Of a stretch of 35,633 nucleotides of DNA, positions 14,586 through 22,674 are shown piece by piece. The notes beneath the pieces were generated by a model. The model was not told the origin of the DNA. It saw only the letters and a program-made list of their open reading frames with translations, and did no database searches. A program made the position numbers and the translations under genes. Origin of the DNA: VFZS01 sp964353255 (GTDB taxonomy: Bacteria > Acidobacteriota > Terriglobia > Bryobacterales > Bryobacteraceae). Each line of letters begins with the position of its first letter. Within the stretch, counting starts at the first letter, position 1. The stretch spans positions 1 through 35,633 of the forward strand of contig CAYGVJ010000049.1 of assembly GCA_964353255.1 (NCBI GenBank). Reading direction: 5' to 3'.

Positions 14586-15959
14586 CTAGACGTAGTTCTT
14601 CCGCCAGTCCGCCAATTCCTGCGTCAGCGCCTCCCGGACGTTGAGGAACCCGGGGTCGTCGTACCGGTTGACCTTCTCGCGCGGGTCGGCGCGGAGATCG
14701 TACAGCTCGTTGGGGCCTTTCCCCTCGTTGCGCAGCACCAGCTTGTAGCGGGTATCGCGGGCCATCCAGGTGTTGCGGAACTCGCCGAACACCAGGTTGC
14801 GCCAGGGCGGTTTCTTGGGCAGCGGCCGGTTGGTGGCCAGCGCCAGGTAGCTGCGGCCGCACAGCCCGCGGCTTTCCGGCGCCGCGACGCCGGCCGCCTC
14901 GCAAATGGTGGGCAGGAAGTCGTAGAAACTCACCAGCTCCGGACGGGCCCCCTCGACCGGCACCTTGCCGCGCCAGTTCCAGATCATGGGGACTTGCATG
15001 ACCTCTTCGTACATGTTGATGGGGTCCGAGGCCAGGCCCTTGCTCCACAACCCGTGCCGGCCCAGCAGGAAGCCGTTGTCGCCGGCGAAGACGATCAGCG
15101 TCGAGTTGCGCAAGCCCCGCTCGTCGAGCTTGGCCAGCAAGGGCGGAATCTGATCGTCCAGGGCGGTGGTGGCGGCGGCGCACTTGCGGATGTTGCCCAC
15201 GATGTCCTGGAGCATTTCCTTCTCGCGCAAGGCGTGGGGCGCGGGCGGCTCCCAGCCCAGAGTCTCGAAGCTGGTCTGGGCGTACATCTCGTAGTAGCGG
15301 GCCGGGTGCCCGTCATAAGGTACGTGGGGGTTGAAGTGGCTGACGGTGAGGAAGAACGGGCGATCCGGGGTCTGCTGGTCGAGGAACTGGAGCGCCTTGG
15401 CGGTCAGCAACTCCGCCAGGTAGCCTTTCTCCTCAACCTGCCGGCCGTTCCAGCTCATCCGGGGGTTCTGATAGCCGCCCCCAAGCAGGCTGTACCAGAA
15501 GGAGAAGTTGTGCTGGGGCTGGGCGTCTTCTGCCATGTGCCACTTGCCGACGTAGCCGCACTGGTAGCCCTGGCGGGCCAGGATGTCGGAAAGCATGATT
15601 TCGTCTTTGAACGAGGCCGGCGGAGCTGCCTGGCCTTGCGGCGGCCGCTCGATCGGCTTGGCCGTGAGGAAATCATGGATGCCGTGCTGGCGCGGGAGGC
15701 GCCCGGTGAACAGCGTGGCGCGGCTGGCCGAGCAGATGGGCGTACAGACGAAATGGTTGACGAAGCGCGTGCCGCTGCGCGCCAGCAAGTCGATGTTGGG
15801 AGTGCGAATCTCCTGGTTGCCGTAGCAGCCCAGCATCCAGGCCGCCAGGTCGTCGCAGAGGATGAGCAGGATGTTGGGCGGCCGCGCGGGTGCCCTCTTC
15901 TGCTGCGCCAGCGCGGGCGCGGCAGCGCCCGCGAGCAGTTCACGGCGGCTGAGCGGCAT
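14586..15959 (-). CDS. Tat-exported sulfatase (arylsulfatase A superfamily)
   Basis: 457 residues from ATG 15959 (GGAG eight bases upstream; a GTG at 15968 is an alternative). A Tat-like signal SRRELLAGAAAPALAQ begins at residue 4. The sulfatase core starts with NILLILCDDLAAWMLGCYGN, with metal-binding Asp residues at 36-37. The active-site motif is ICSASRATLFTGRLPRQHG: Cys76 is the residue converted to formylglycine, within a C-x-A-x-R rather than C-x-P-x-R context. GKWHM, SHFNPHVPYDG and FAGDNGFLLGRHGLWSKG supply further metal and sulfate ligands. Probably removes sulfate from a polysaccharide in the periplasm. It overlaps or abuts the DUF4920 gene and is likely cotranscribed with it. No maturase gene is in view. 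Confidence 0.93.
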   Translation of the reverse strand: MPLSRRELLAGAAAPALAQQKRAPARPPNILLILCDDLAAWMLGCYGNQEIRTPNIDLLARSGTRFVNHFVCTPICSASRATLFTGRLPRQHGIHDFLTAKPIERPPQGQAAPPASFKDEIMLSDILARQGYQCGYVGKWHMAEDAQPQHNFSFWYSLLGGGYQNPRMSWNGRQVEEKGYLAELLTAKALQFLDQQTPDRPFFLTVSHFNPHVPYDGHPARYYEMYAQTSFETLGWEPPAPHALREKEMLQDIVGNIRKCAAATTALDDQIPPLLAKLDERGLRNSTLIVFAGDNGFLLGRHGLWSKGLASDPINMYEEVMQVPMIWNWRGKVPVEGARPELVSFYDFLPTICEAAGVAAPESRGLCGRSYLALATNRPLPKKPPWRNLVFGEFRNTWMARDTRYKLVLRNEGKGPNELYDLRADPREKVNRYDDPGFLNVREALTQELADWRKNYV

Positions 15960-15964
15960 GCGGC

Positions 15965-16417
15965 TCACTCCAGGACCACAGCGCCGGTGCCCTGGATCTG
16001 GTAGATGGTCACGCCGGAGGTGATCGAGGCCGGGTCGAACTTGCGGTCGTTCATCTCCGCTTCGTGCTTGGCCTGGGCGATGGCCTGCTCCTTGCTCAGC
16101 ACCAGCTTGGCCAGCTTGCCTTCCGCAACGGCGGTCTTGCCGATGGCTTCCTTGGGGAAGACGATCTCGCCCTCGTTGACCTTGATGCGGATACCCTTGC
16201 CGCTGGCCTCATCGAAGAGCTCCATCCAACAGCCCATCGCGCGGCACACGTCGCGCACGCTGCCCTTGACCTGCACGGTCTTGCCCACGTAGGCGTCCGG
16301 TTTCGCCACCAGTGTGCCAATGGGGATCGGTTGTTTCAGCGTCAGCGGCTGGCCCAGCTTGATCTCGCCGGCCAGCGCGACCCCCACGATCAGGATAAAT
16401 ACGAACAGTGATCTCAC
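15965..16417 (-). CDS. Exported DUF4920 protein
   Basis: 150 residues from a GTG at 16417 preceded by GGAGGT, a clear Shine-Dalgarno site; the longer frame upstream would run through the repeat and is rejected. The signal peptide is RSLFVFILIVGVALAG. The mature part matches DUF4920: GKTVQVKGSVRDVCRAMGCW (about 46-65), with two conserved cysteines, then GKGIRIKVNEGEIVFP and a Lys/Ala-rich C-terminal segment. DUF4920 resembles OB-fold proteins; the paired Cys could bind metal or form a disulphide. It is immediately upstream of, and overlapping, the sulfatase gene. Function unknown. Confidence 0.85.
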   Translation of the reverse strand: MRSLFVFILIVGVALAGEIKLGQPLTLKQPIPIGTLVAKPDAYVGKTVQVKGSVRDVCRAMGCWMELFDEASGKGIRIKVNEGEIVFPKEAIGKTAVAEGKLAKLVLSKEQAIAQAKHEAEMNDRKFDPASITSGVTIYQIQGTGAVVLE

Positions 16418-16487
16418 GTGACCTCCGAACAGGAAAGTATAGCAGGAGCCGTCGGCCATTCTGACTCCTGACTTCTCGCCCCCCCCG

Positions 16488-16908
16488 CCTTGACGCCGGC
16501 AACAGCGCTCAGGTAGCGTGGAGGTTGGACGGCGTTGGGGGCGTGAGGAGTCACACCCCGGGGTCAGGGAACTGGGAATGGCTGCGAGCGTCAAGGTGCT
16601 GGTCATAGACGACGACCAGGATTTCAGGGCCTCCCTGCGGCCGGTGCTGGAGACCCGTGGCTACACGGTTATCGAGGCCGACTCCGGAGAGGAGGGCCTG
16701 CGGAAGCTGGTTGAGCAGCGGCCTAATGTAATCATTCTGGACATCATGATGGAGAGCTCCGCGGAAGGCTACGGGGTCACGCAGGCCATCAAGTGGCAGG
16801 AGGCTTATCGGGATTTCCGGGAGACGCCGATACTGATGGTGTCGTCGATCGAGGAAAGCCCCGATGAGCGCTTCCCCATGGCGAGCGAAGTGGACATGAT
16901 CCGGCCCG
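16488..16908. repeat. 421-bp direct repeat, left copy
   Basis: Appears base-for-base identical to 23483-23903 on reading, in the same orientation, 6,995 bp away. It includes a possible promoter (TTGACG, 18-bp spacer, TAGCGT), the leader and the first 110 codons of a response regulator. Both ends are sharp: G versus T before 16488/23483, and G versus A after 16908/23903. Confidence 0.95.
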
Positions 16909-17018
16909 GAGGAGTCGCGGTGTTGCCTCGTCCTCACGGTGGCGAGTCCGTGTTTGGGGCCGATCTCTGGACGCTTCGCGAGTTGAACGGGCTGACCCGG
17001 CCAGCCAGGCAGTGTTGA
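16578..17018 (+). pseudogene. Truncated response regulator fused to a foreign 3' end
   Basis: The first 110 residues are identical to the complete receiver protein at 23573, including the acidic triad Asp11-13 and phospho-acceptor Asp55. After IRP the sequence diverges and lacks the YLSKPLD segment, so the conserved Lys116 and final helix are missing. The replacement frame (GGVAVLPRPHGGESVFGADL and onward to a stop at 17016) matches the start of an NHL/SMP-30-type fragment. The protein would be unlikely to fold or signal normally. It is the product of the duplication that flanks the 6.6-kb island. Confidence 0.8.
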
Positions 17019-17160
17019 GCGCCACTTCTTCGATCCGAGCGGCATCACCTCTCCAATGACGGTCTCCTCCGACCGCGGAAACCTGGTGGCGTCCGGCGGG
17101 GACCTTTACGCCGGCGACTGGGCCACTGGCATGGTATGGCAGATCGTAGCCGGCGGTTCG
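16909..17160 (+). pseudogene. Fragment of an NHL/SMP-30-type beta-propeller gene
   Basis: The sequence reads GGVAVLPRPHGGESVFGADL and WTLRELNGL in one frame. After a shift near 16995 it continues as ERHFFDPSGITSPMTVSSDR, GNLVASGG and GDWATGMVWQIV in the next. Together this resembles one or two blades of an exported NHL/SMP-30-like beta-propeller. It has no start, no proper end and a frameshift, so it is a remnant. It abuts the left direct repeat exactly at 16908/16909, meaning that the junction was made by recombination. Confidence 0.6.
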
Positions 17161-17164
17161 CCGG

Positions 17165-18400
17165 TCATGCGACTACCACCTCCTTGGCGCGGTACTTCCG
17201 GGTGTAAGTCTCTTGATTGATCCGAATGCCCAGGCCCGGCGCGTCGGAAACGGTGCAAAAACCCTTGCTGAACGAGTATCCCTCCGCGATGATGGCGTCG
17301 CAGGTGGAGCGGTCGTCCTCGGCGGCAGATACGTTCTCGATGGCCTTGGCCAGGTGCAGCCCCATCAAGAAGCCGACTTGCGAAGCCCAGTTGTGCGGCA
17401 CCGCCATCGCGCCCGCCGGCTTGGCTATGCGCGCCACTTCCAGGTTGGCGAGAAAGCCGCCCCGGCGGATATCCATCTGGAGCACGTCCACCAAGCGCTT
17501 CGGCTTCAGGTACGGCTCGAACTGGCGCGGGTCGCCCACGCTCTCTCCATCCGCGATGAGCGTTTTCATGCCGGCTTGCGCCATCCGCTCCCGCAACCGC
17601 GTGTATTGCTCGACGTCCTCGGGAAAGATCTCCTCCATCCAGTAAAGGTTCGCGGGCCGGGTCTCCGAGAGCAGCCGCCAGCCGCCCTCGAAGTCGTTGC
17701 GGTAGCCGTTGTTGGGATCGACCAGGATCTTTGTTTTCGGGCCCACCGCCTTGCGCACCGCCTTGATGACTTCGATGTCGCGCCGCAGGCCCGCTTCCTT
17801 TTCCATCCACTTCGAGCCCCGGCCGGCCTTGAGCTTGATCCCGAGGTAGCCCTTGCGTACCGCCTCCTCGACCTCCTCGACCACGGCCCGCACGCCGCGG
17901 TCCTGGAACCAGACGTCGCTGAAGTACAGCGTGCCATCGTATACCTCGACGCGTTCGCGGACCGCCTCGCCGATCAGCTTCCAGCAGGGCCGGCCCGACA
18001 GCTTCCCGATCAGGTCGAACAGCGGCCCGTCCAGATGCATGTATTTTTCCAGCAAGGGCGCGTAGGCGGGGGCGCGGCCCACGATGCGGCCGTTTTCCAT
18101 GCTGTATACGGCCATCGGATCGGCGCCCAGCAGGGACCGCACCGCCGTCAGGAATTCAGCGTTCGCGGCCCCGCTTGTTACGCCGACGCCTTCCACGCCC
18201 TGGTCGGTCACGATGCGCACCAGGGTGTTGAGATACGTGTGGCCCTTCGGCGCCGTATCGTAGGAGTTCATAGCGACGAACTTGTGGAACCGGCCCTCGA
18301 TTGGGGTCACGACGATGCGGGTGATGCGGGCCGCCTGCCGGGGCGCCGCCCGCAGGCCCGGAAGCGCCGCAAGGGACAATACAAAATGTCTGCGCTGCAT
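17165..18400 (-). CDS. Enolase-superfamily protein (mandelate racemase/muconate lactonizing type)
   Basis: 411 residues with an N-terminal twin-Arg-like export signal (QRRHFVLSLAALPGLRAAP). Residues about 25-150 form the capping domain and 150-400 the TIM barrel. Catalytic features: Lys189-x-Lys191 (IKLKAGRG), metal ligands Asp228 (LVDPNNGY), Glu256 (WMEEIFP) and the ADGES motif (284-287), and His336 (VPHNW). These suggest abstraction of the alpha-proton of a sugar acid, as in aldonate dehydratases; cycloisomerase or racemase activity is also possible. It is the last gene of the iolB-like/receptor/enolase operon; GAGGG precedes the ATG. Export of an enolase-superfamily enzyme is unusual but recurs in this phylum. 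Confidence 0.88.
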   Translation of the reverse strand: MQRRHFVLSLAALPGLRAAPRQAARITRIVVTPIEGRFHKFVAMNSYDTAPKGHTYLNTLVRIVTDQGVEGVGVTSGAANAEFLTAVRSLLGADPMAVYSMENGRIVGRAPAYAPLLEKYMHLDGPLFDLIGKLSGRPCWKLIGEAVRERVEVYDGTLYFSDVWFQDRGVRAVVEEVEEAVRKGYLGIKLKAGRGSKWMEKEAGLRRDIEVIKAVRKAVGPKTKILVDPNNGYRNDFEGGWRLLSETRPANLYWMEEIFPEDVEQYTRLRERMAQAGMKTLIADGESVGDPRQFEPYLKPKRLVDVLQMDIRRGGFLANLEVARIAKPAGAMAVPHNWASQVGFLMGLHLAKAIENVSAAEDDRSTCDAIIAEGYSFSKGFCTVSDAPGLGIRINQETYTRKYRAKEVVVA

Positions 18401-18491
18401 AAAAACCCTCGCTATCCGCTCGCTCCCGCTTCGGCTCAGACGCTGCTGGTTCCGTGTTCGACGGTGAGCCGCGACGGTGAGCGAGCGGTCG

Positions 18492-21400
18492 TCAGAATTG
18501 CACCCGAAGCCCGACCTGGAACGCCCGTGGCGTGGCCATCCCAGTCGAGCGCCCGAAATTGGCGCTGTTCAGGTCCATCGACGGATCGTTCAGGTTCACT
18601 CGGTTGAACGCGTTGAAGGCATCCAGCCGGAGTTGCGCGCTCGCGCGCTCGGTCAGCCGGAATTTTTTCGACAAGGAAAAGTCCACCTGGGCAAAGCCGG
18701 GTCCACGGTAGGTGTTCCGGCCCAGGTTGCCGTTGGCGCCCGCCTCGGGCAGCGGGAAATCGGAAACCCTGAAGATGCCCGTCAGGTAATCCGATCTCGC
18801 CCAGTCGGAAGTCTTCAGGCCGCCGGCCGGAGCGTTGGGGCGGTCACCGGTGTTGTTATCGGCATTGAAATCGCCGCGCGGCCAGGCCGCGCCGTGCGAG
18901 ACGGTCAGGGGAGTGCCTTTTTGCAGAATCGCGAACCCGGAGATCTGCCAGCCGGCCAGCAACCCGCGCAGGACGCGGGTTTGTCCCTGGAGAAACGGCA
19001 GGTCCCACAGGCCAATGACAGTCAGCTTCTGGGGGACGTCGAATCCGGCCACGGCGCGGTTCAGCAGGCGGTTGGCGATGTCCAGGTAGTTGGTGGTGCT
19101 AACCAGGCTGTCGGAGTCGTCGATCGTCTTGCCGAACGTGTAAGCGCCCTGGAGCGTGAAGCGGTGACTGAACGCACGCCGCAACTGCACGGTGCCGCCG
19201 TGGTGGATCGAGTTGGCGCTGGACTGGATCATCATGATGCTGGAAAAGCTCGGGTTGAAGCCGTTGAAGCGGCCGTCGAGCAGGTCGCCGCGGAAGCGGT
19301 TGACGTTGGCGCTGTTGTAAAGCCGGTGACCGGCAGAACCGAGGTAGCTCACTTCCGCCACCAAGCCCTGGAGCAGTTCGCGCTGGACCCCGAAGAACCA
19401 GTTGTGCGTGTAGGCGGTCTTCAGGTTCTCGTCCACGGTCGTCGAGAGCGCTACCCGCGCGCCGGCGATGCCGTTGCGGCTGTCCAGCCCGAGACGCAGC
19501 GCCGGATCGACCGGATAGCCCAGCCAGGGCTTGGAGACATCGCCCAGACTGTAAGTGAACTGCGTGCCGAACAAGGTGCCGAGCGTCGCATCGGCGCGCA
19601 GCGGAGGGCTGTCCCTGAAATTCAGCAGCGGCGTCATGAAAATGCGGTCGTAAGCGAGCCCGTAGCCGCCCCGGATCGAGGTGCGCCCCCTGCCCCCGGG
19701 ATTCCAGGCGAATCCGAAGCGCGGCGCGAGATTGCGGTTGTCCGGCGGATAGAAACGCGGCACCACCTCCGCCCGCGCCGCCGCCAGCCGCTCGTTATAG
19801 CTCGCACCCGCGCCGAAGACCAGGTTGCGCAGGAGCCCGTTCACCTCGGTGTCCGACCCGTAATTTTCGTACCGCAGGCCCAGATTGAAGGTCAGGTTGG
19901 CCGTTGCCTTCCAGTCGTCGTTCAGGAATAGCGCCCACTCCAAACCCCTGAGGCCGACCGGATTGGTGGCCGGGTCCCCCGTGCGCGGGTCCACCTTGCG
20001 TGTCATCTGCAACGCCTCGTCGTCCGCAAAATCCAGGATACTGGCAAAGCTGTAACCGGGGATGAAATTGGAGGTGTTCCGCGAGTTCGACCAGACGCGC
20101 CGGACTTCGCCGCCCATCTTCAGCGAGTGCGTGGAGCGGACCCAGGAGAAGACGTCTTTCAGGTGATAACTGGTCTGGAACCAGCCCTGTGGATAGGCGC
20201 TGGTGGAGAATCCGGTGATCTGGGAGACGCTAATCCCCGGCACGTCCAGCCGCGGCGGCAGCCGGGGCTGGCCGACCAGCCGCATCAGGCCGACGCGCAC
20301 CTCGTTGATTCTGGCGGCGCTAAAGATGTGGGTGTGATTGACGCCGGCGAAGTGCGTGGTGTCGTCGCGCGGTTGGTTGAACACCGGGCGGATGCCGCCG
20401 CCCAGGATGGCCGCGGTCGTCCGGTAGACGTTGCCGTAGAGCCGGTCCTTGCCCGGCCGCAATTCGTGGTCGATCCGCACGCTGAACTGGTTGCCGTTTC
20501 GGAAGGTGGCCGGGACGAACTGGGCGCTCCCGATATCGAGAATGCCGTCCGCCGGGTCCCAAATGTTCACGCCGAGCTTGGGGCCCCCGAGGTCGCGGAA
20601 GTTGTACGTCGGATCCACCGCCGGCGGGAACTCCCGCAGCAGCTTGGCCGCGATCGAGTTGGGGCGGGTACGCAGCACGAACTCGCGGAACGCGGCCGTT
20701 TCGACGGTGACGATCCCGGCGCGAGCGCCCGAGCTGCGCAGGCCCTCGTAGGAGTGGAAGAAAAACGTGCGGTTGCGGACGATCGGCCCACCTATGGTGT
20801 AGCCGAACTGGTTGCGCCGGTACACCGGCACGGAGGTCTCGAAGAGGTTCCGCGAGGCCAGCGTGTTGTTCTGGAAATAGTACGAGGCGCCACCGTGGAA
20901 CGCGTTGGTTCCCGACTTGGTGATGACTTGGATCTGGGCTCCGCTGTTGCGCCCGTCCACCGCCGAGAAGTTGTTGGCGACCACGCGGACTTCCTCCACC
21001 GAGTCAGCGCTGGGCGTCAGGTTCACCACGCCGCCCCGCGCGGCCGAGTTCACGCTAGTATCGTCCACAGTGTAGCTGTTGGCTTCGGCGCGTTGGCCGC
21101 TGGCGGAGACCTGCGGCCCCAGCTCGCCGTCGAAGGAGTCATTGCCGGAAGAGCTGCCACCGATAAACGCCAGCCCGCGCCCGGTGATGCCGGGCTGTAA
21201 CGCGACCAGCGACCAGAGGTTCCGGCCGTTGAGCGGCATTTCGTTGAGCTGGATGCGGTCGATCTTGCCGGAGACGCGCCCCTGCTCGGTCTCCACGACC
21301 GGTGGACGATCCGCCACGGTGATTTGTTCGGAGACCGCGCCAACCTCGAGCACCATATCGACCCGGACGACCTCGCTGATGCCCAGCACGATGTTGGCGC

Positions 21401-21668
21401 GCTGCGCGGACCGGAATCCGGGCTTCTCCGTGACGACCGTATAAGTGCCCGGCCCAAGGTTCAATACGCGGAACAAGCCCTCGGCCGACGTTCTTGCTTC
21501 CCGGCTCACGCCGGTGGCGACGTTGGTCACCCGGACGGTGGCGTCCGGCACCACGCCGGCCGTGCTGTCAGTGACAATTCCTTGGATGGAGCTGTTGAAC
21601 TGCGCGAGCGCCGCGCCGCCGGCGCACAGCAAAATGATGGCCGCTACCGCATGGCTTAACCTAAACAT
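18492..21668 (-). CDS. Oar-type TonB-dependent outer-membrane receptor
   Basis: 1058 residues from ATG 21668, chosen because GGGAGGAG lies just before it. Signal peptide AAIILLCAGGAALAQ (about 9-23). Residues 25-110 are a carboxypeptidase-regulatory-like beta-sandwich (IQGIVTDSTAGVVPDATVRV, GTYTVVTEKPGF). A plug-like domain follows (RIQLNEMPLNGRNLWSLVAL, about 138-157), then a long beta-barrel with many aromatic-alternating strands, ending GLRVQF, the usual C-terminal Phe. Such Oar-like proteins are highly expanded in Acidobacteriota and are thought to take up oligosaccharides or other large nutrients. Its place between two sugar-acid enzymes suggests import of the operon's substrate. No TonB box was confidently identified. 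Confidence 0.92.
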   Translation of the reverse strand: MFRLSHAVAAIILLCAGGAALAQFNSSIQGIVTDSTAGVVPDATVRVTNVATGVSREARTSAEGLFRVLNLGPGTYTVVTEKPGFRSAQRANIVLGISEVVRVDMVLEVGAVSEQITVADRPPVVETEQGRVSGKIDRIQLNEMPLNGRNLWSLVALQPGITGRGLAFIGGSSSGNDSFDGELGPQVSASGQRAEANSYTVDDTSVNSAARGGVVNLTPSADSVEEVRVVANNFSAVDGRNSGAQIQVITKSGTNAFHGGASYYFQNNTLASRNLFETSVPVYRRNQFGYTIGGPIVRNRTFFFHSYEGLRSSGARAGIVTVETAAFREFVLRTRPNSIAAKLLREFPPAVDPTYNFRDLGGPKLGVNIWDPADGILDIGSAQFVPATFRNGNQFSVRIDHELRPGKDRLYGNVYRTTAAILGGGIRPVFNQPRDDTTHFAGVNHTHIFSAARINEVRVGLMRLVGQPRLPPRLDVPGISVSQITGFSTSAYPQGWFQTSYHLKDVFSWVRSTHSLKMGGEVRRVWSNSRNTSNFIPGYSFASILDFADDEALQMTRKVDPRTGDPATNPVGLRGLEWALFLNDDWKATANLTFNLGLRYENYGSDTEVNGLLRNLVFGAGASYNERLAAARAEVVPRFYPPDNRNLAPRFGFAWNPGGRGRTSIRGGYGLAYDRIFMTPLLNFRDSPPLRADATLGTLFGTQFTYSLGDVSKPWLGYPVDPALRLGLDSRNGIAGARVALSTTVDENLKTAYTHNWFFGVQRELLQGLVAEVSYLGSAGHRLYNSANVNRFRGDLLDGRFNGFNPSFSSIMMIQSSANSIHHGGTVQLRRAFSHRFTLQGAYTFGKTIDDSDSLVSTTNYLDIANRLLNRAVAGFDVPQKLTVIGLWDLPFLQGQTRVLRGLLAGWQISGFAILQKGTPLTVSHGAAWPRGDFNADNNTGDRPNAPAGGLKTSDWARSDYLTGIFRVSDFPLPEAGANGNLGRNTYRGPGFAQVDFSLSKKFRLTERASAQLRLDAFNAFNRVNLNDPSMDLNSANFGRSTGMATPRAFQVGLRVQF

Positions 21669-21685
21669 AAACTCCTCCCGATTGA

Positions 21686-22579
21686 TCACTCCCTGCTCAA
21701 ATCCGAACCCGGGTTCATTTCCCGCGCGGCCTCCAGGCCGGAGCCGGCCGCGGCGTATTCAGGTTGCACATTTACCACACCGAACTGGCGACCTGCAACT
21801 TCCCGATGGGCGGCCATCATCCACAGGAAGCTGATCGAACCTCCCGGCGCGGCCACGTTAGGGTGATACCCCCGGGGCATCACCACACAGTCCCCCTCGC
21901 GCACGACCACCGCCAGCTCCGGCGCCTGCGGGTCGGTGTAGACGAGCTGCACCCCCCAGGCGGGCGCCGGCATGTCGATGTAGACGTAGGCTTCCTCCAG
22001 CATGGCGGCATGCTCGTGAGGCGGCCATGACGTCCAGTTGCCCGGCGCGCTGAAGGTGACCCCCGCCAGGATTCTTCCGGCTGCTACATTCTTCCCGAAG
22101 AGAATGTTCACCTCGCGCTCCGATGCCACCCCGCCGGTCTTGAAATGCAGGCTGGGGTCGCGCCGGGCCTCGGCGAAGGACACGAACTGCAGAGGATAGA
22201 GGCCGGAGACCGGGGCGGAGACCTCGGCGAAATCACACCCGCCGGGCGCCGTGCTCACTTCGATCCAGGAGTCGCGCGGAACATAGAGGGCATCGTAGGG
22301 AGCCAGCTCAAAGCCCGCCGACGAGACGCTTACCGCGCCACGGCCCCGCAGGCAGACCAGGCCGATCTCATGTTCACCGCCCCAGAAACGGATGGCGGGA
22401 TCGCCTTCTTCCAGGATGATGCGGCCGTAGTGCAGGTGTCGCACCGGCGCCCTCTCCGGAGCCAGATAGCGCGTGCGCCCCCGCTGAAGGTGCGTCCCGC
22501 GGAGAACGCATCCCTCCACGGTGATCTGTTGGGCGGCAGCGCCGGCGTGGTTCCCTTGGTTCACATCGTGAAAACTCAT
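21686..22579 (-). CDS. IolB/KduI-like 5-deoxy-glucuronate isomerase family protein
   Basis: 297 residues forming a double cupin. Metal ligands in the C-terminal cupin are His188-x-His190 (PPHEHAAM), Glu195 (LEEAYVY) and His239 (PRGYHPNVAAPGG); the last motif is strongly IolB-like. IolB isomerises 5-deoxy-glucuronate in inositol breakdown, and the related KduI acts on 5-keto-4-deoxyuronate. As other inositol genes are absent, action on a uronate-derived sugar is equally likely. The start at 22579 lies 20 bp after a good -10. First gene of the minus-strand operon; the receptor gene begins 17 bp after its stop. Divergent from the IclR gene. Confidence 0.87.
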   Translation of the reverse strand: MSFHDVNQGNHAGAAAQQITVEGCVLRGTHLQRGRTRYLAPERAPVRHLHYGRIILEEGDPAIRFWGGEHEIGLVCLRGRGAVSVSSAGFELAPYDALYVPRDSWIEVSTAPGGCDFAEVSAPVSGLYPLQFVSFAEARRDPSLHFKTGGVASEREVNILFGKNVAAGRILAGVTFSAPGNWTSWPPHEHAAMLEEAYVYIDMPAPAWGVQLVYTDPQAPELAVVVREGDCVVMPRGYHPNVAAPGGSISFLWMMAAHREVAGRQFGVVNVQPEYAAAGSGLEAAREMNPGSDLSRE

Positions 22580-22598
22580 GACCCGTATGCCGCTGCTC

Positions 22599-22627
22599 AG
22601 TCTACTGGAGGTCCGCCGCCGTGTCAA
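22599..22627 (-). promoter_or_regulatory. Consensus sigma70 promoter of the iolB-like operon
   Basis: On the minus strand TTGACA (22627-22622), a 17-bp spacer and TAGACT (22604-22599) form a near-consensus promoter with a leader of about 13 nt to the ATG at 22579. The opposing iclR promoter begins within 10 bp, so one bound regulator could control both. Confidence 0.7.
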
Positions 22628-22660
22628 GAAAAAAGTTGCGGATCCTGGGTCATGTCGTAT

Positions 22661-22666
22661 TACAAT
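22661..22666 (+). promoter_or_regulatory. -10 box of the iclR-family gene
   Basis: TACAAT ends 8 nt before the ATG at 22675; a weak TTGCGG (22636-22641) sits 19 bp upstream. Transcription should begin at or next to the A of the start codon, giving a leaderless mRNA. No Shine-Dalgarno sequence exists. Confidence 0.55.
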
Positions 22667-22674
22667 GTGAAACG

